Made by a program: the position numbers and the translations under genes. Of a DNA stretch of 64,000 nt, positions 20,161 to 30,190 are shown piece after piece. The DNA comes from Brachycybe producta. Lineage: Eukaryota; Arthropoda; Diplopoda; Playtdesmida; Andrognathidae. The stretch covers positions 248,001 through 312,000 of the forward strand of contig JAUPFP010000031.1 of NCBI GenBank assembly GCA_036925085.1. The letters run 5' to 3'. How positions within the stretch are numbered: position 1 is the stretch's first letter; each line of letters begins with the position of its first letter. The notes under the pieces were generated by a model. It saw only the letters and a list, made by a program, of their open reading frames with translations. It had not been told where the DNA came from and ran no database searches.

Positions 20161-20469
20161 TCCAATTTCTGCATTGTTCTGAAAAAATAAGAAAAAGAAT
20201 CCATAAAAAATTTATGAAATCAGATAGAAATTCAAAATGGGCATCAAATTAAGACTAGTTTATTTTGAAAAATAATATAAATGAAGATGGAACATTCTGA
20301 ATGGAACTTATTATGGTTATTGGTGCAGTTTCGGAAAAGAAAGCAACATTAAAACAATATTAAAAACTAAAAGGGGCAACGGAATCACTTATGGGTAATT
20401 TAACGTGGATATGTTTTAAAATAAGCCTGAAAAAAAAATACAAACATAAAAATAGAACTATTGGTTATT

Positions 20470-20740
20470 TTCAGGAGTAAAATTATAAGAAAATTGATAT
20501 TGTTTTAGAAACTAGAAGGGTAACTCAATCACTTAAGAGGATATTTTTCATTTTGGTATTTTTCAAAATAAGCTTTTTTATGTCAGGTTTGAAAATGATC
20601 TAACTTTAAGAAGACGATATTTTTTTATTTCTTTTCTTATAAAAAGTTTATTTTGAAAGATAAATGAAATACTACTAAATGATTCAGCTGATCCGTTCTA
20701 CTTTAAAAAAAAACTTTTCAATTTCTCATTAGGTTCTTTC
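20470..20740. mobile_element. fam-A foldback element
   Basis: TTTTAGAAACTAGAAGGGTA and CTCAATCACTTAAGAGG stand on the left; AAAGTTTATTTTGAAAG and GATCCGTTCTACTTTAAA on the right. A further diverged fragment lies immediately upstream at about 20340-20465 (AAAACTAAAAGGGGCAACGG). Confidence 0.85.
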
Positions 20741-21688
20741 TGATAATACTGCAAACTAATCAAGAGTTTCAAAATGAGCTTTTCATAAATATATTATTAA
20801 AAAAATAAAGATGAAGACAAAAAAAATGAAAATGTTCAATGAAAAATTGACTGATTTTTTTTTCTACGAAAGAAATATTGAGTTTCATTTCTTTTGTTTT
20901 TCGAGAAAATCTGAAATCATCTTTCATGGTCATCAATTATTGACTAGAAGATGATAATAATAAAAAGCCATTCTAGTCTGATTTTTAGCAACAACAACAA
21001 CAACAACAACAAAAGTGCTGATAATTCTTCTTCTTTTGATGTTTATTCAAATGAGAAAAAGAAGAATAAAAACTCATCATCTTTTTTTTTCTTTTATTTT
21101 TTCTCATTTTTTTCTTTTAATAAATAAGACAGAAAAATTCTTATCATTTTAAAAATTGTTTTAATTTAAAATATAAAAAAGACAATTTATAATTTGTTTT
21201 GATCAAAATCAATGATGCTTCATTGTAAACCTCCCTTTTACAAAATAAAAGATTGTTTGAGAGGCACCACCACCGGGCCCCCCCTAAATATAAGCCTAAT
21301 TATTAATTATGAAAAATGCCATCATCATATTCAATGAGATTGCATCTCATTATTTAGAAGAAAATCTATTGATCTTTATGAGAATCATTTTTCTTAATTA
21401 GTGCTTTCAAAAGTTTATCTTAAATTATGTAAGAAAAATAAAAAAGTGAATATTTTGATGTTGTGTATTTTATAAAATAACAACATTATGTGAAAAAGCT
21501 AAGTTTTTGGTTGTCTTTATATTAAAAAACGATGGAAGGGGGTTTCTAAATAATAAATAATATAATTAATTACGTGGTAAACAGAAGGAGCAGGGAGGAG
21601 GCTAAAAGGGGGAACTTAGAGGAGTGAGGTGAAAATTCCCTATGGAGAGGGGGTTTGACCTGCTTAATGAAATGGATGGAGAAAAGTG
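20741..21688. other. AT-rich DNA, no recognised gene
   Basis: The stretch holds a (CAA)n microsatellite at about 20988-21012, A- and T-rich tracts, and nothing that looks like an exon or a structured element. Confidence 0.6.
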
Positions 21689-21857
21689 TACAGGGTGTGC
21701 TCAAAAACACCCCTTTTCCAACAAAACAAAACAATATTTCAAAAGTACTCAACACTTGAACCTTGTTTAGAGGGTTCAAATTGAAGTTCAAGTGCTAATG
21801 TATTCTTTAATGAGTTCGAACCTCATTCCATATATACTTATGTATTCATTAAAGCGA

Positions 21858-21990
21858 AAAGTTATGCTTTTTGCAAACAAAGAGACTAGTTAGAGGCTAG
21901 ATTGAATATTCAACCATAAGGCAACTCTAGCCTCTAACCAGTTTTTGTAATTACAAAAAGCATTTTTCTTTACTAATTAGTGCAGTGTAT
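21858..21990. mobile_element. Foldback MITE with GCCTCTAAC arms, inside fam-D
   Basis: TTATGCTTTTTGC and TAGTTAGAGGCTAGA are paired in inverse with TCTAGCCTCTAACCAG and AATTACAAAAAGCATTTTT. fam-D sequence stands on both sides (GAACCTCATTCC to the left, AAGGCTCAAATTCAA to the right). Confidence 0.75.
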
Positions 21991-22028
21991 GGAATAAGGC
22001 TCAAATTCAATAAGTAACACAGTAGCAC

Positions 22029-22128
22029 TTGAAGGTCAATTTTTGAACCCTCTAAGCGGGGTTCCTACACAGAAAACCTTGAAGCTCAATTTTTGAACCC
22101 TCTAAGCGGGGTTCCTACACAGAAAACC
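22029..22128. repeat. 50-bp tandem duplication, nearly identical
   Basis: Units 22029-22078 and 22079-22128 differ at one visible base (GAAGGTCAA against GAAGCTCAA). Both contain CCCTCTAAGCGGGGTTCC from a fam-D arm. The near identity marks it as recent relative to the surrounding diverged repeats. Confidence 0.95.
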
Positions 22129-22247
22129 TTCTATTTCTTGGAATACTCGTGAAGTGCTTTTTTTTACGTTGGAACCCTGTTCTGAGTGTTCGAGTGCCAA
22201 GTATTTTTCTGAAAATTGGTCCTAATTTACTGCCAATGTGTTACTAG

Positions 22248-22400
22248 ACATTGTGCAAAATCAACAATAAGCAATGAAATTTTCATAATTCATAGTCAAT
22301 GTGCAGAATGCCTTAAATGACGAGGTTAGTTATTCTGCACAATATTATAAATTTTGCACATTTATTAGCTAATTGTTGATTTTGCACATTCTGAAGACAA
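22248..22400. mobile_element. fam-F-like foldback element
   Basis: ATTGTGCAAAATCAACAAT near 22250 is the inverse of ATTGTTGATTTTGCACAT near 22371. Inner arms GTGCAGAATGCC and ATTCTGCACAAT also pair. Confidence 0.75.
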
Positions 22401-22768
22401 GCCATTGGTGCTAAAATTTACACGAGAGTAGAGGGCGTGACTGTTTGCATTCACCCTGTATTTATGTTATTAATTTATTATTATTATTACTATTATTATT
22501 ATAGTTGATCTCCAATGAGAGATCACTTTCACTTTTCTCTCTTAATGTTGTATGCGTAATGGAGATTGTCTTAAATGCGTTATTCTATTCTTGTTTGCCT
22601 AAACGCACTTAATTAATATTCAGGAAAGGTTTTTTTTGTTTAAATTGAAAAGAAGAAGAAAAAAAACCCGCCTAATTTACTAAATAGTAGGAGGGCCCCC
22701 TCACTGTGATGTGTCTATGGGTCTTTCTCAATTCTGCGTTATCTAAATTTAGAATTTGCAGCGATTTA

Positions 22769-22782
22769 AGCGCCATCTAGTG
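22769..22782 (-). promoter_or_regulatory. CTCF-like motif
   Basis: Minus strand reads CACTAGATGGCGCT, a close fit to the CTCF core known from animals. It is a motif only; occupancy cannot be judged from sequence. Confidence 0.25.
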
Positions 22783-22954
22783 ACGGATTGCTGAAGAAAC
22801 TGATTTCATTTTAAGTAGTTCGTGTTTTACTTCGTAGATGGCAGCAGCGTAGTAAGAAAAAATTCTCATGAATATCGATATGTAACAATCGATATAAAGT
22901 AAAAAAAAAATGCCCCAAAAAGAATCGATCCTTAAGATTGTTTATGAAGAAGTT

Positions 22955-23125
22955 TCAGAAAAGCAAGTGTTTTAGAAACTAGAAGGGGTATATTATCATG
23001 TTTGATATCTTTTAAAATAAGCAAACTGACATAAAGAAGCTTATTTTGAAAGATATCATCATGAAAATGCCCTTAAGTGATTGAATTACCCTTCTAGTTT
23101 CTAAAACACATTCATTTTTTTTATC
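22955..23125. mobile_element. fam-A, short internally deleted copy
   Basis: GTGTTTTAGAAACTAGAAGG and GATATCTTTTAAAATAAGC run straight into AAGCTTATTTTGAAAGATAT and ATTACCCTTCTAGTTTCTAA. The centre is reduced to about a dozen bases, making a tight hairpin. Confidence 0.88.
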
Positions 23126-23240
23126 AAAAATAATCGATTTTAAGAAATTGATCTTAAAAGAATTTAATTCTTTAACAATTGAGTTCATTGACCTAGTCTT
23201 CATATATTGTGTTTAATCTTTCATTTTGACATCTAGATGC

Positions 23241-23253
23241 GATAGATGGCGCT
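23241..23253 (+). promoter_or_regulatory. CTCF-like motif
   Basis: GATAGATGGCGCT fits the AGATGGCGC core noted elsewhere in the window. Motif evidence only. Confidence 0.22.
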
Positions 23254-23479
23254 AGTAGTTTCATAGACTATTTTTAAGATGTTCTTTTTATAAAGATTAT
23301 GACATTTAGGTATGGCGGCGGCCATGTTTGTTTGTCACATGTCAGCTGTTCCTATGAGAACATTGTTAAGAAACTAGAATTGACACATTTGATCAGATTA
23401 GAATTCTGTTTGTATTTATTTACTTATTTTCATTTTTCTTTTAAAATAATTCGTTTTGAAAGAAATAAATTTATATTTT

Positions 23480-23755
23480 TGTTAAAAAACTAGAATAGTG
23501 TCGTTAATATTATGATTTATAAAAAAATCTCTTTAATTTAAAATTAACTAAATTTTATGATCATTTTGAAGAAAAAATTGCCATTAAACGTTAATTTTTA
23601 AAGATATAATTTTGAAACTTGTGACGTCAGAGGGGTTTACCAAAATGTTTAAAAAGAAAATGTCAAACATGAAAGTTCTATCAAATGGTTAAGCTACCCT
23701 TCTAGTTTCTAAAACACATTCAAAGTTTCTATTCGTTTTGCGCCTGAAAGACAGA
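23480..23755. mobile_element. fam-A, diverged copy
   Basis: GTTAAAAAACTAGAATAGTG on the left; AAGCTACCCTTCTAGTTTC and TGCGCCTGAAAGACAGATAC on the right. It ends at the TAA duplication of the next element. Confidence 0.7.
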
Positions 23756-23834
23756 TACTAAAGCCTCGTTTTCACGGTGGTGATAGTTCTTTCGTGAGAG
23801 TAGCTGTCATGAAAGTTGCGATAGTTCACTCTCA

Positions 23835-24029
23835 ACAGGCAGTTAGAAATCGGTCAGAACTTCAGTTGGCTCCGCCCTTCCATAACTTCTAATTGGCTGG
23901 TTATGTAGTCTGACGTCACATGCTCCTCCCTTTTCAACGTCAGACTACATAACCAGTCAATTAGAAGTTGCCGGTCGTCATAACAAGGGCGGAGCCAACT
24001 GAAGTTCTGACCGATTTCTAACTGCCTGT
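23835..24029. mobile_element. fam-B hAT-type MITE, copy 3
   Basis: ACAGGCAGTTAGAAATCGG and CCGATTTCTAACTGCCTGT are perfect inverted ends. They are flanked by CACTCTCA (23827-23834) and CACGCTCA (24030-24037), an 8-bp duplication with one change. It carries GGCTCCGCCC, CTGACGTCACATG and GGGCGGAGCC. Confidence 0.95.
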
Positions 24030-24099
24030 CACGCTCACAATAGCCACTGTCTACACGTCTTGAAGTAACGTTCATAGTTCTGTGATGACAGTGTGACAT

Positions 24100-24284
24100 A
24101 CAGGCATCTGTAGACAGCTTCAGAATTTCTTTTATATGAGCGTTATCAATTTCTAATTGGTTTGTTACTGGGTCTGATGTCACATATGCCCCGCCCTTTT
24201 CAATTTCTAATTGGTTGATATTTGGTTTGACGCTCATAAAATTGCGTAGCCAAAGAAATTCTGAAGCTGCCTACAGATGCCTGT
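24100..24284. mobile_element. fam-B-related hAT MITE, divergent subfamily
   Basis: The ends ACAGGCATCTGTAGACAGC and GCTGCCTACAGATGCCTGT are inverted. GTGTGACA (24091-24098) and GTGTGACG (24285-24292) form an 8-bp duplication. The inside keeps TTTCTAATTGGTT and CCCGCCC, but the outer arms (AGCTTCAGAATTTCTTT) differ from typical fam-B. Confidence 0.9.
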
Positions 24285-24419
24285 GTGTGACGTCTACTTC
24301 ATAGATATCACTTGAGTCAAGAACAGTGTTGCCTCTCTCACCCTCCATCAGAAGCCAAATTTCCCTATAAAGTGGATATATTTCCCTACAATTTTCACGA
24401 TGAAAACGAGGCTTAATTA

Positions 24420-25138
24420 GAGTTCGAAAGGAGATTCGCACTTTAAAAACCATTTTAAATGCTAACAAAAATGGATGTTCCGTTTTTTTTTTGTTTAAAA
24501 TGGCGGTTCTGAAGAAATCTCTTGTTTTTACCATAGAAATGATTTTTGCTGAGATTGTCAGTGGGTGGAAACGGACAATTGGGAAAAGGAGACATTTCCA
24601 ATTGATCCTTTTTCATTTTCCTTTTTTTTTTTTCCATTTCACTTAAGTCCCTTCTTATTTGTTTCTTTCTTCTTCTTCTTGAGATATAGATAGACAGGTA
24701 GAGATAGAAAGATAGAGAGAATGAAAGAGGATTTCAACTTGTTATCTTGTTACACCTGAGACTATTTTTTGTGTGTGTATTCAGGGTTTTTACTTGAAGA
24801 AGAGGTTTTTTTTATTGTGGTTAATGTGAAAGTCATATCAAATGTCCACCCCCACCACTGACCAATCACTGGTCAGTCGTAGACAGACAGGAAATAACAT
24901 TTCAAACATAAAATCCAACATTTGAATGTTTTTTTTCCTCTCAAATAAATCCATATATAAATATTGTCCTGTGATCAATTTTCTTCACTTTTCTATCTTT
25001 CAATTTCAAGTTTTCTACAAATAAAAAATTTCAAATTGAAATATGTTCTTGCAATTCTACTCATTTTTAATTTTCTACCAATATTACCAATTGATTTAAG
25101 ATGAAATAAATCATTGATAGTAAAAGTTAATTTTAAAA
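24420..25138. other. AT-rich DNA, no recognised gene
   Basis: Short minus-strand frames here are lysine- and phenylalanine-rich and unsupported. A small GATAGA-type repeat lies near 24687-24720 and CCACCCCCACCACTGACC near 24845. Nothing else is evident. Confidence 0.5.
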
Positions 25139-25146
25139 GTGATGAA

Positions 25147-25403
25147 TAGGGCTCGGATTTTGATGCAATGTCAACCGCGGAATGTTTCTCAATTTGTGGC
25201 CCAAGTGCCAATTTGTGAAGTAATAATCATCATCATTAGAAAGCAACTGCAACTTGTCAACTAGAGTTCTAGCCTCTAACTATTTTTTTGTAATCAGAAA
25301 GAACAATTTTTTTTATCTAAACGAGATTGTTACTTCACAATTGGCACTTGGGCCACAAATTGAGAAACATTCTTGTTGATATTGCATCAAAATCCAAGCC
25401 CTA
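25147..25403. mobile_element. hAT MITE with exact 8-bp target duplication
   Basis: TAGGGCTCGGATTTTGATGC and GCATCAAAATCCAAGCCCTA are inverted. The arms continue for about 70 bp through TTTCTCAATTTGTGGCCC and AAGTGCCAATT. GTGATGAA stands at 25139-25146 and at 25404-25411. No ORF. The centre contains a TCTAGCCTCTAAC remnant. Confidence 0.95.
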
Positions 25404-25411
25404 GTGATGAA

Positions 25412-25672
25412 ATTACAATTACTAATTTACAATATGTACCTAATTTTTCCGTACTATGGCCTCAGCGTAGTGAAAGGGGTCGGTCAATAATAACGATGAA
25501 TGAATGAGAGATGATGATGGGCCATTCGGGCCCGGAATTGTGCGATGGATGTGTTTTATGAATGGCTGCCCTGCCTGACCTTAACTGTCGACAATTCGAA
25601 CTAAGATTCGTACCAGGGACCCCCCCCCAGTACCACAAGCGGTGATGATAACCACTCGGCCGTCTGCTAAAA
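25412..25672 (-). mobile_element. tRNA(Ser/Leu)-derived SINE
   Basis: Read on the minus strand, the head GCAGACGGCCGAGTGGTTA has the A-box layout of type II tRNAs (GGCCGAGTGG at 25661-25652). AGTTCGAATTG at 25602-25592 stands as a B box about 50 bp further. A non-tRNA body follows (GGGCCCGAATGGCCC) and an AATTGTAATT tail at the low-coordinate end, directly beside the hAT MITE. Too degraded and too long to be a working tRNA gene. Confidence 0.8.
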
Positions 25673-25679
25673 ATGACAT

Positions 25680-25965
25680 CAGTAAAAAAAAATATTTAAT
25701 TACATTTACCAGATTTCAAAAAGAAATTAATTACAATTACTCAGTTTTCTCGAAGTAATTTAGTTATTTTTCAAAGTAAAGATGATCTACTTTGAATTTT
25801 CCAAATTGCATTGTGATATGAGCATCCATAGAGAAAAAAAAAACACCTTAACCACGCCCACTTCTGAATTAGCCAATCTTTTTAAGTGTTCACACAGTAA
25901 ATGAAATTTAACTACAGTAATTCGTTACTTTTGACAAATTACTTCACATTAAAATTCAAACACAC
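25680..25965. repeat. AT-rich repeat with TTAATTACAATTAC motifs
   Basis: Variants of TTAATTACA, AATTACTCAG and AGTAATTT recur on both strands, at 25690-25770 and 25895-25940. Possibly the ends of another old element. Boundaries not resolved. Confidence 0.35.
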
Positions 25966-26300
25966 GGCTAGAATTAGTTTAGTTTTTAAATAAGACAAAT
26001 AAGAAATAATACATTATTTCTCTTATTTGAACTCACTCGAGAATTTGGTGTCTTTTATTCATCTTGTTGGTGTCAAAGTGAAAAATCAGTCATTCTGTAA
26101 ATTAACTAGCAAATTTAAAAAAAACGTACGTAAATTTGGTGGTAATTTTAAAACAGTAGTCTTCAGCCATTTTGCAGAATGCCCATATCATTAAACCAAC
26201 CTAGATAATCAAATACCAGTCATACCTCGCATCGTTAATTAAATCATCGTTAACAAAGATTAAGAATAACTTGTGTGACGCTTTTATACAAAGCTGCATA

Positions 26301-26505
26301 ACAGGCAATTAGAAAATGGGATAAACAGAAGTTGGCTGCGGTCTTTTTATGACGAACGGCAATTTCTAATTGGTTTGTTGTGTGGTTCGATGTTGAAAAG
26401 GGCGGAGCATGTGACGTCAGACTACATAACCAACCAATTACAAGTTGCGTTCGTCATAAAAGGGCGGAGCCAACTTCTGTTTATCTCGTTTTACTAATTG
26501 CCTGT
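26301..26505. mobile_element. fam-B hAT-type MITE, copy 5
   Basis: ACAGGCAATTAGAAAATGGG and ACTAATTGCCTGT are the ends. AGCTGCAT (26292-26299) and AGCTACAT (26506-26513) form the 8-bp duplication with one change. It carries GTGACGTCAG and GGGCGGAGCC; one GGCTCCGCCC has decayed to GGCTGCGGTC. Confidence 0.93.
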
Positions 26506-26654
26506 AGCTACATATAACCAAAACAAGGTTTTGTCTCAAGAGTTAACGTAAAATGGAAGCAAAAGTTGAACAAACATGGTGGTGGTTCATTGTTCTAAAT
26601 GTTAGCTGATTGCTTTTATAGCTAATACATAGCAGCTAAAAATTGACCCACTTC

Positions 26655-26890
26655 CATAATTTATTTATATTTCATTTAAACGTTCAGAAGAGAAGAAAAA
26701 GCCACGATAGCAACCACGACTAAACAACTCTGGTATGTTCTCTTTTACCAGTTGTGTTGTTATAGCAACGAATATGTGTGTGTGAACGGGAAAGTGAAGA
26801 TCCTAGTTTGCCAGTTGTTTGTGCTGTTGGGCCTTTTTCTACTCTTCTGAGCGTTTAAATGAAATATAAGTAAATTTGTTCAATGAGATG
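26655..26890. mobile_element. fam-K inverted-repeat element, copy 2
   Basis: TTTATATTTCATTTAAACG and TTCAGAAGAGAAGAAAAAGCC are the inverse of GGGCCTTTTTCTACTCTTC and TGAGCGTTTAAATGAAATAT. TTGCCAGTTGTTTGTGC matches the 6.5-kb copy. Confidence 0.8.
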
Positions 26891-27104
26891 GTTTATATTT
26901 TAATTAAGACATTAAATATATTTTTAATATTTTACACGATAATAGTCTTTAAGGATGCAAGCGCCTCCTAACCACGTCTGTAGCGATAACAGAGATAACA
27001 TAGCCTCTTAAGTTACTGTTATAAGATGTTAACATCAATACAAGGATGAGTATTTCCAAATTGCAACCTAGTTAATTTGCAAAATGACTTGGTTTTCTAC
27101 TTTG

Positions 27105-27750
27105 TCTGCAAAAAACTAAGAGATAAATAAGAAAACACATTAGGATTTTTGTTGCTATGGGATTTGCGAGAATGAAAACTCGACTATTATTTCTGTTTTT
27201 TTTTTAAATTTCATTAAAATTGTTTTATTTTAACATTGTGGGACGTCGTCGTTTATTTTGTACGTTTTTATTATTTTACACATGTTACAAGATGGAATTT
27301 CTTTCCATTCTTTTTTTTTTTTTAAGTTATTAATCTTCTCATAAGAAACATAATTGAAAAATCGAAATTTCTTAGGAATGATGGGCCCTTCCTCCCATTA
27401 ACACAGGAAAGGGGGGTGATTTGGGTCCCTTAATTTGTTTCAATGAATCTTTCTTAATTTTCTTAAGAAGTTTTTTTCTTCTTTTCATAATGATGAGGTT
27501 TCCCATTTTTTTTAGTAATTTTCTTCTCATTTATCTTGAAAAATATTCGGTTAATTAGTTAGAATATCTGCTTTTTTCGGATCTTAAGTTCTCCTTTTGA
27601 AAATTTCACAATCTTCTTCTTTTTCTGAAGAGAGATTTATTAAAATCTTTTACTTCTTAATATTCAGGACCAATCATTGGGAATTATTTATACAGTATGT
27701 TACAAAAACAACCATCTTTACCTGGCTCTTAGCTACTGCCATCATTCATA
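27105..27750. other. AT-rich DNA, no recognised feature
   Basis: T-rich and A-rich tracts predominate. No exon-like signal or repeat structure was found. Confidence 0.55.
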
Positions 27751-27752
27751 TA

Positions 27753-28415
27753 CAGTAGAATCTCGATTATCCGGATCTCGGTAATCCGTACTTACGGGTA
27801 ATCCGGACTGACATTTATCGTAATAGAAATGATTTTTTTTTAAAAATGTATTAGTGTTTTTTTACTTTTAACTTTCCGAACTTTAGAATTAAAGTAAAAA
27901 AAAAACTGCAATTTTCCCAGATTATATGATCTCGGCAATTCGTAAATCTGGTTAATTCGTATCGGTTTTTATAAAAATATAATTTTTTGCAGTGTGTTTT
28001 TGACTTAACTTCCGATAGTGAAAGAGTTAATTTAATGTTTAAAATACAGCAGTTTTTCGGAATATCCAGATCTTGGTAATCCGGACTTCCGGGTAATCCG
28101 AACCGGTTTTTATCCAAATATAGCCTAAATTATTTTTTGGTTTATCAGTGTTTTGAATATTAACTTCCCGATAGTGAAGTAAAGTGAATTAAAGTAAAAA
28201 AAAAATGATAATTTTCCGGATTATTCGGATCTCGGTAATCCGGACTGGCTTTTGTCATAATATAAATGTTTTTTTTTAGTTTATCAGTGTTTTTTTTTAC
28301 TTTTAACTTTCCAGTTGTGAAGAAGAAATTTATGGCTATTTTCCGGATTATCCGCACTTTTGGTAATCCGGATCAGGTCCAGTCCCATTTATTCCGGATA
28401 ATCGAGATTCTATTG
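27753..28415. mobile_element. pogo/Tigger-type non-autonomous element
   Basis: The ends CAGTAGAATCTCGATTATCC and GGATAATCGAGATTCTATTG are near-perfect inverses, each bounded by TA (27751-27752, 28416-28417). Both the TIR and the TA target fit the pogo branch of Tc1/mariner. The body is four to five degenerate units of about 125-158 bp, each starting GGATCTCGGTAATCCG or a variant (27768, 27917, 28060, 28218, 28343). There is no transposase. Confidence 0.92.
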
Positions 28416-29044
28416 TATATACATTATGATAGTTGTATTATTCATCCCTCGTGTAAGTGAATGGACGGCACCCAAACGAATTCTCTCTGTCTGTCTATCT
28501 ATTTCTAGTATGTGGTGGCTCCCAGATCCAAGTTTAGGTTTCAAAGCAAATGGTATAGTTTTCTAGTTACTACTCTACTACTTATATAAAAAGGCTCTTC
28601 TAGTCTTATTCTTTGAACTCTTGGTTTAGAGTTAGGTCGCAACAATGAGACTACAATATGCTCAAGTGAATATCAGAGAAGGAGGAGTAAGTGTTTTAGT
28701 TGCCACTTGACACTTCTACTTGAAATTCGCACTTCTTCTGGCAGCACACATCTTCTTTCCTCTTTATTTTTTGGTTGTTTTGCACGATATTTCCACGTGG
28801 TTATCAATTAGTTATTAATAATTAACAGTCATTGTTGTCTTCTTTTAACATCTTTGAGGAATTCGACTCTTTTTCTACCCAAGAAATCGACTTCTTTTCA
28901 TTTACTTGGAGTAATAACGTTTTTCTTTTCATTCTTCTTCTTTATTTTGGTGAGTTTGTATTTTTTTTTAAGAAGAAATCGTGTATTTTATGTAATTTTG
29001 TAATAAATCAGAATAACAATACACAATGGCAAAAGATATGAAAA

Positions 29045-29375
29045 ACTAGGAAAGTGTTTTAGAAACTAGAAGGGTAGCTTCTTAATCACTTAAAGGTATA
29101 TTTTCATGTTGATATATCTTTCAAAATAAACTTTTTATGAAAAAAATAAATAAGAAAATATCGTCTTAAAGTTGGATCATATTTTGAAAAACTCACATAA
29201 AAAGTTTACTTTGAAAGATGAAAAATATCCTTTAAGTGATTGAGCTGCTACCCTTCTAGTCTCTAAAATACTTTCAAGTTTTTCTTAATTTTGTACCTGA
29301 AAGATAGAACAATCAAGAGTTCGAGGGGCTACACCGAGGGTTTACACCTTTAAAACCCACCTTAATGAAAAATTG
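29045..29375. mobile_element. fam-A, near full length
   Basis: GTGTTTTAGAAACTAGAAGG, ATATCTTTCAAAATAAAC, CTACCCTTCTAGTCTCTAAA, then ACCTGAAAGATAGAACAATC and GAGTTCGAGGGGC, closing with ACCTTTAAAACCCACC. Confidence 0.88.
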
Positions 29376-29394
29376 TTTTATCTATTTTGGAAGG

Positions 29395-29470
29395 AAAGTT
29401 CAAGTTGTACTTCAAGTGTCAAGTTTTTTTGTTGTTGTTTTGAATTTGAGCATTTTTAGGTGTTTCAATT
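29395..29470. mobile_element. fam-D right-end fragment
   Basis: GTACTTCAAGTGTCAAG and TTTTGAATTTGAGC match the closing arm of the family. Confidence 0.6.
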
Positions 29471-29664
29471 TGAAATACAGGTATTTTTGTATTATCGTTT
29501 TTTTAAAAGTAGGTGTGGTTTAGCTTTTACGCATTTTTCGAAGAAACCAAAGAAAATTTAATTTCCGCTTTTTGTTTGACATTTTCACAAACATAAAAGT
29601 GTTGACGATTTTTTTTACTAATTTTGAAACGTGGTTTAAGTTCATTTTCCATAATTAAATTACT

Positions 29665-29860
29665 CCTCTCGTTAATTCTGTCTTTCAGGTGGAAAATGAA
29701 GAAAAAACTTCAATATGTTTTAGAAACTAGAAGGGTAGTTTAATCATTTAATAAAAGATTTCGTGTTGTTACCTTTCAAAATAAGCTTTTTAGGTCAGTT
29801 TTAAATGTTGTCTATAACAAAGTTTATTTTGAAAGATAACACACTTTCAATTTTATCTAA
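29665..29860. mobile_element. fam-A, short copy
   Basis: TCTGTCTTTCAGGTGGAAAA, TTTTAGAAACTAGAAGGGTA, AAGTTTATTTTGAAAGATAA. The right outer arm is shared or fused with the next copy. Confidence 0.8.
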
Positions 29861-30190
29861 AGTGTAAACGGTTCTCTCGAACTCTTGTTAATTTTGTCAT
29901 TCAGGTACAAAATGAAGAGAACTTGAAGTGTTTTAAAAACTAGAAGGGTAGCTTAATCTGACTTAATCTTTCAAAATAAGCTTTTTGTTTATTTGAAAAT
30001 GATCCGACTTTAAACAGACAGCATTTTTTAAATTTTTCTTTGTGAAAAGTTTATTTTTAAAAAAAATATATCAAACATGAAAATAGTAAAATAATCTTGT
30101 AAGTCCTTCTATTTTCTAAAACACTTTTCTAGTTTCTCTTCATTTTGATTTAGAAATAGAATAATCAAGAGTTGTTTATAAAAAGAACCT
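29861..30190. mobile_element. fam-A, near full length
   Basis: GTGTAAACGGTTCTCTCGAA, GTCATTCAGGTACAAAATG, AAACTAGAAGGGTAGC, then a diverged right arm CCTTCTATTTTCTAAAACA. Confidence 0.83.

Larger units (their letters stand above)
21691..22458. mobile_element. Possible mariner-like composite with CAGGGTG ends
   Basis: TA precedes CAGGGTGTGCTCAAAAAC on the left, and the right end GTTTGCATTCACCCTG is followed by TA. The ends share CAGGGTG and a TGC(T)CAAA block in inverse. Inside lie fam-D sequence, a GCCTCTAACCAG foldback and a fam-F-like foldback, so this may be an old element filled by later insertions, or a chance pair. Confidence 0.4.
23762..24413. mobile_element. PIF/Harbinger-like element holding two fam-B copies
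   Basis: The ends AGCCTCGTTTTCACGG and TTTTCACGATGAAAACGAGGCT are inverted. TAA stands directly outside on both sides (23759-23761 and 24414-24416), and a 3-bp TWA duplication is typical of PIF/Harbinger. The original body is short and non-coding. Two later hAT-type insertions at 23835-24029 and 24100-24284 account for over half the length. Confidence 0.82.
26071..27104. mobile_element. About 1-kb TIR element with two nested MITEs
   Basis: GTCAAAGTGAAAAATCAGTC plus ATTCTGTAAATTAACTAG on the left is the inverse of CTAGTTAATTTGCAAAATGA plus CTTGGTTTTCTACTTTGTC on the right, about 40 bp in all. 41629-42105 has the same end type. A fam-B copy (26301-26505) and a fam-K copy (26655-26890) lie inside. 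No transposase frame is seen. Confidence 0.72.

Noticed and set aside
25592-25672. A functional tRNA-Ser or tRNA-Leu gene (minus strand)
   Set aside because: A and B boxes are only partly preserved, the middle contains a G9 run, no acceptor stem pairs, and a SINE body follows.
28629-28686. Independent coding exon with GTAAGT donor
   Set aside because: 57 bp with a good donor and fair acceptor, but no distinguishing composition or homology; mentioned only as a possible partner of the 14947 exon.
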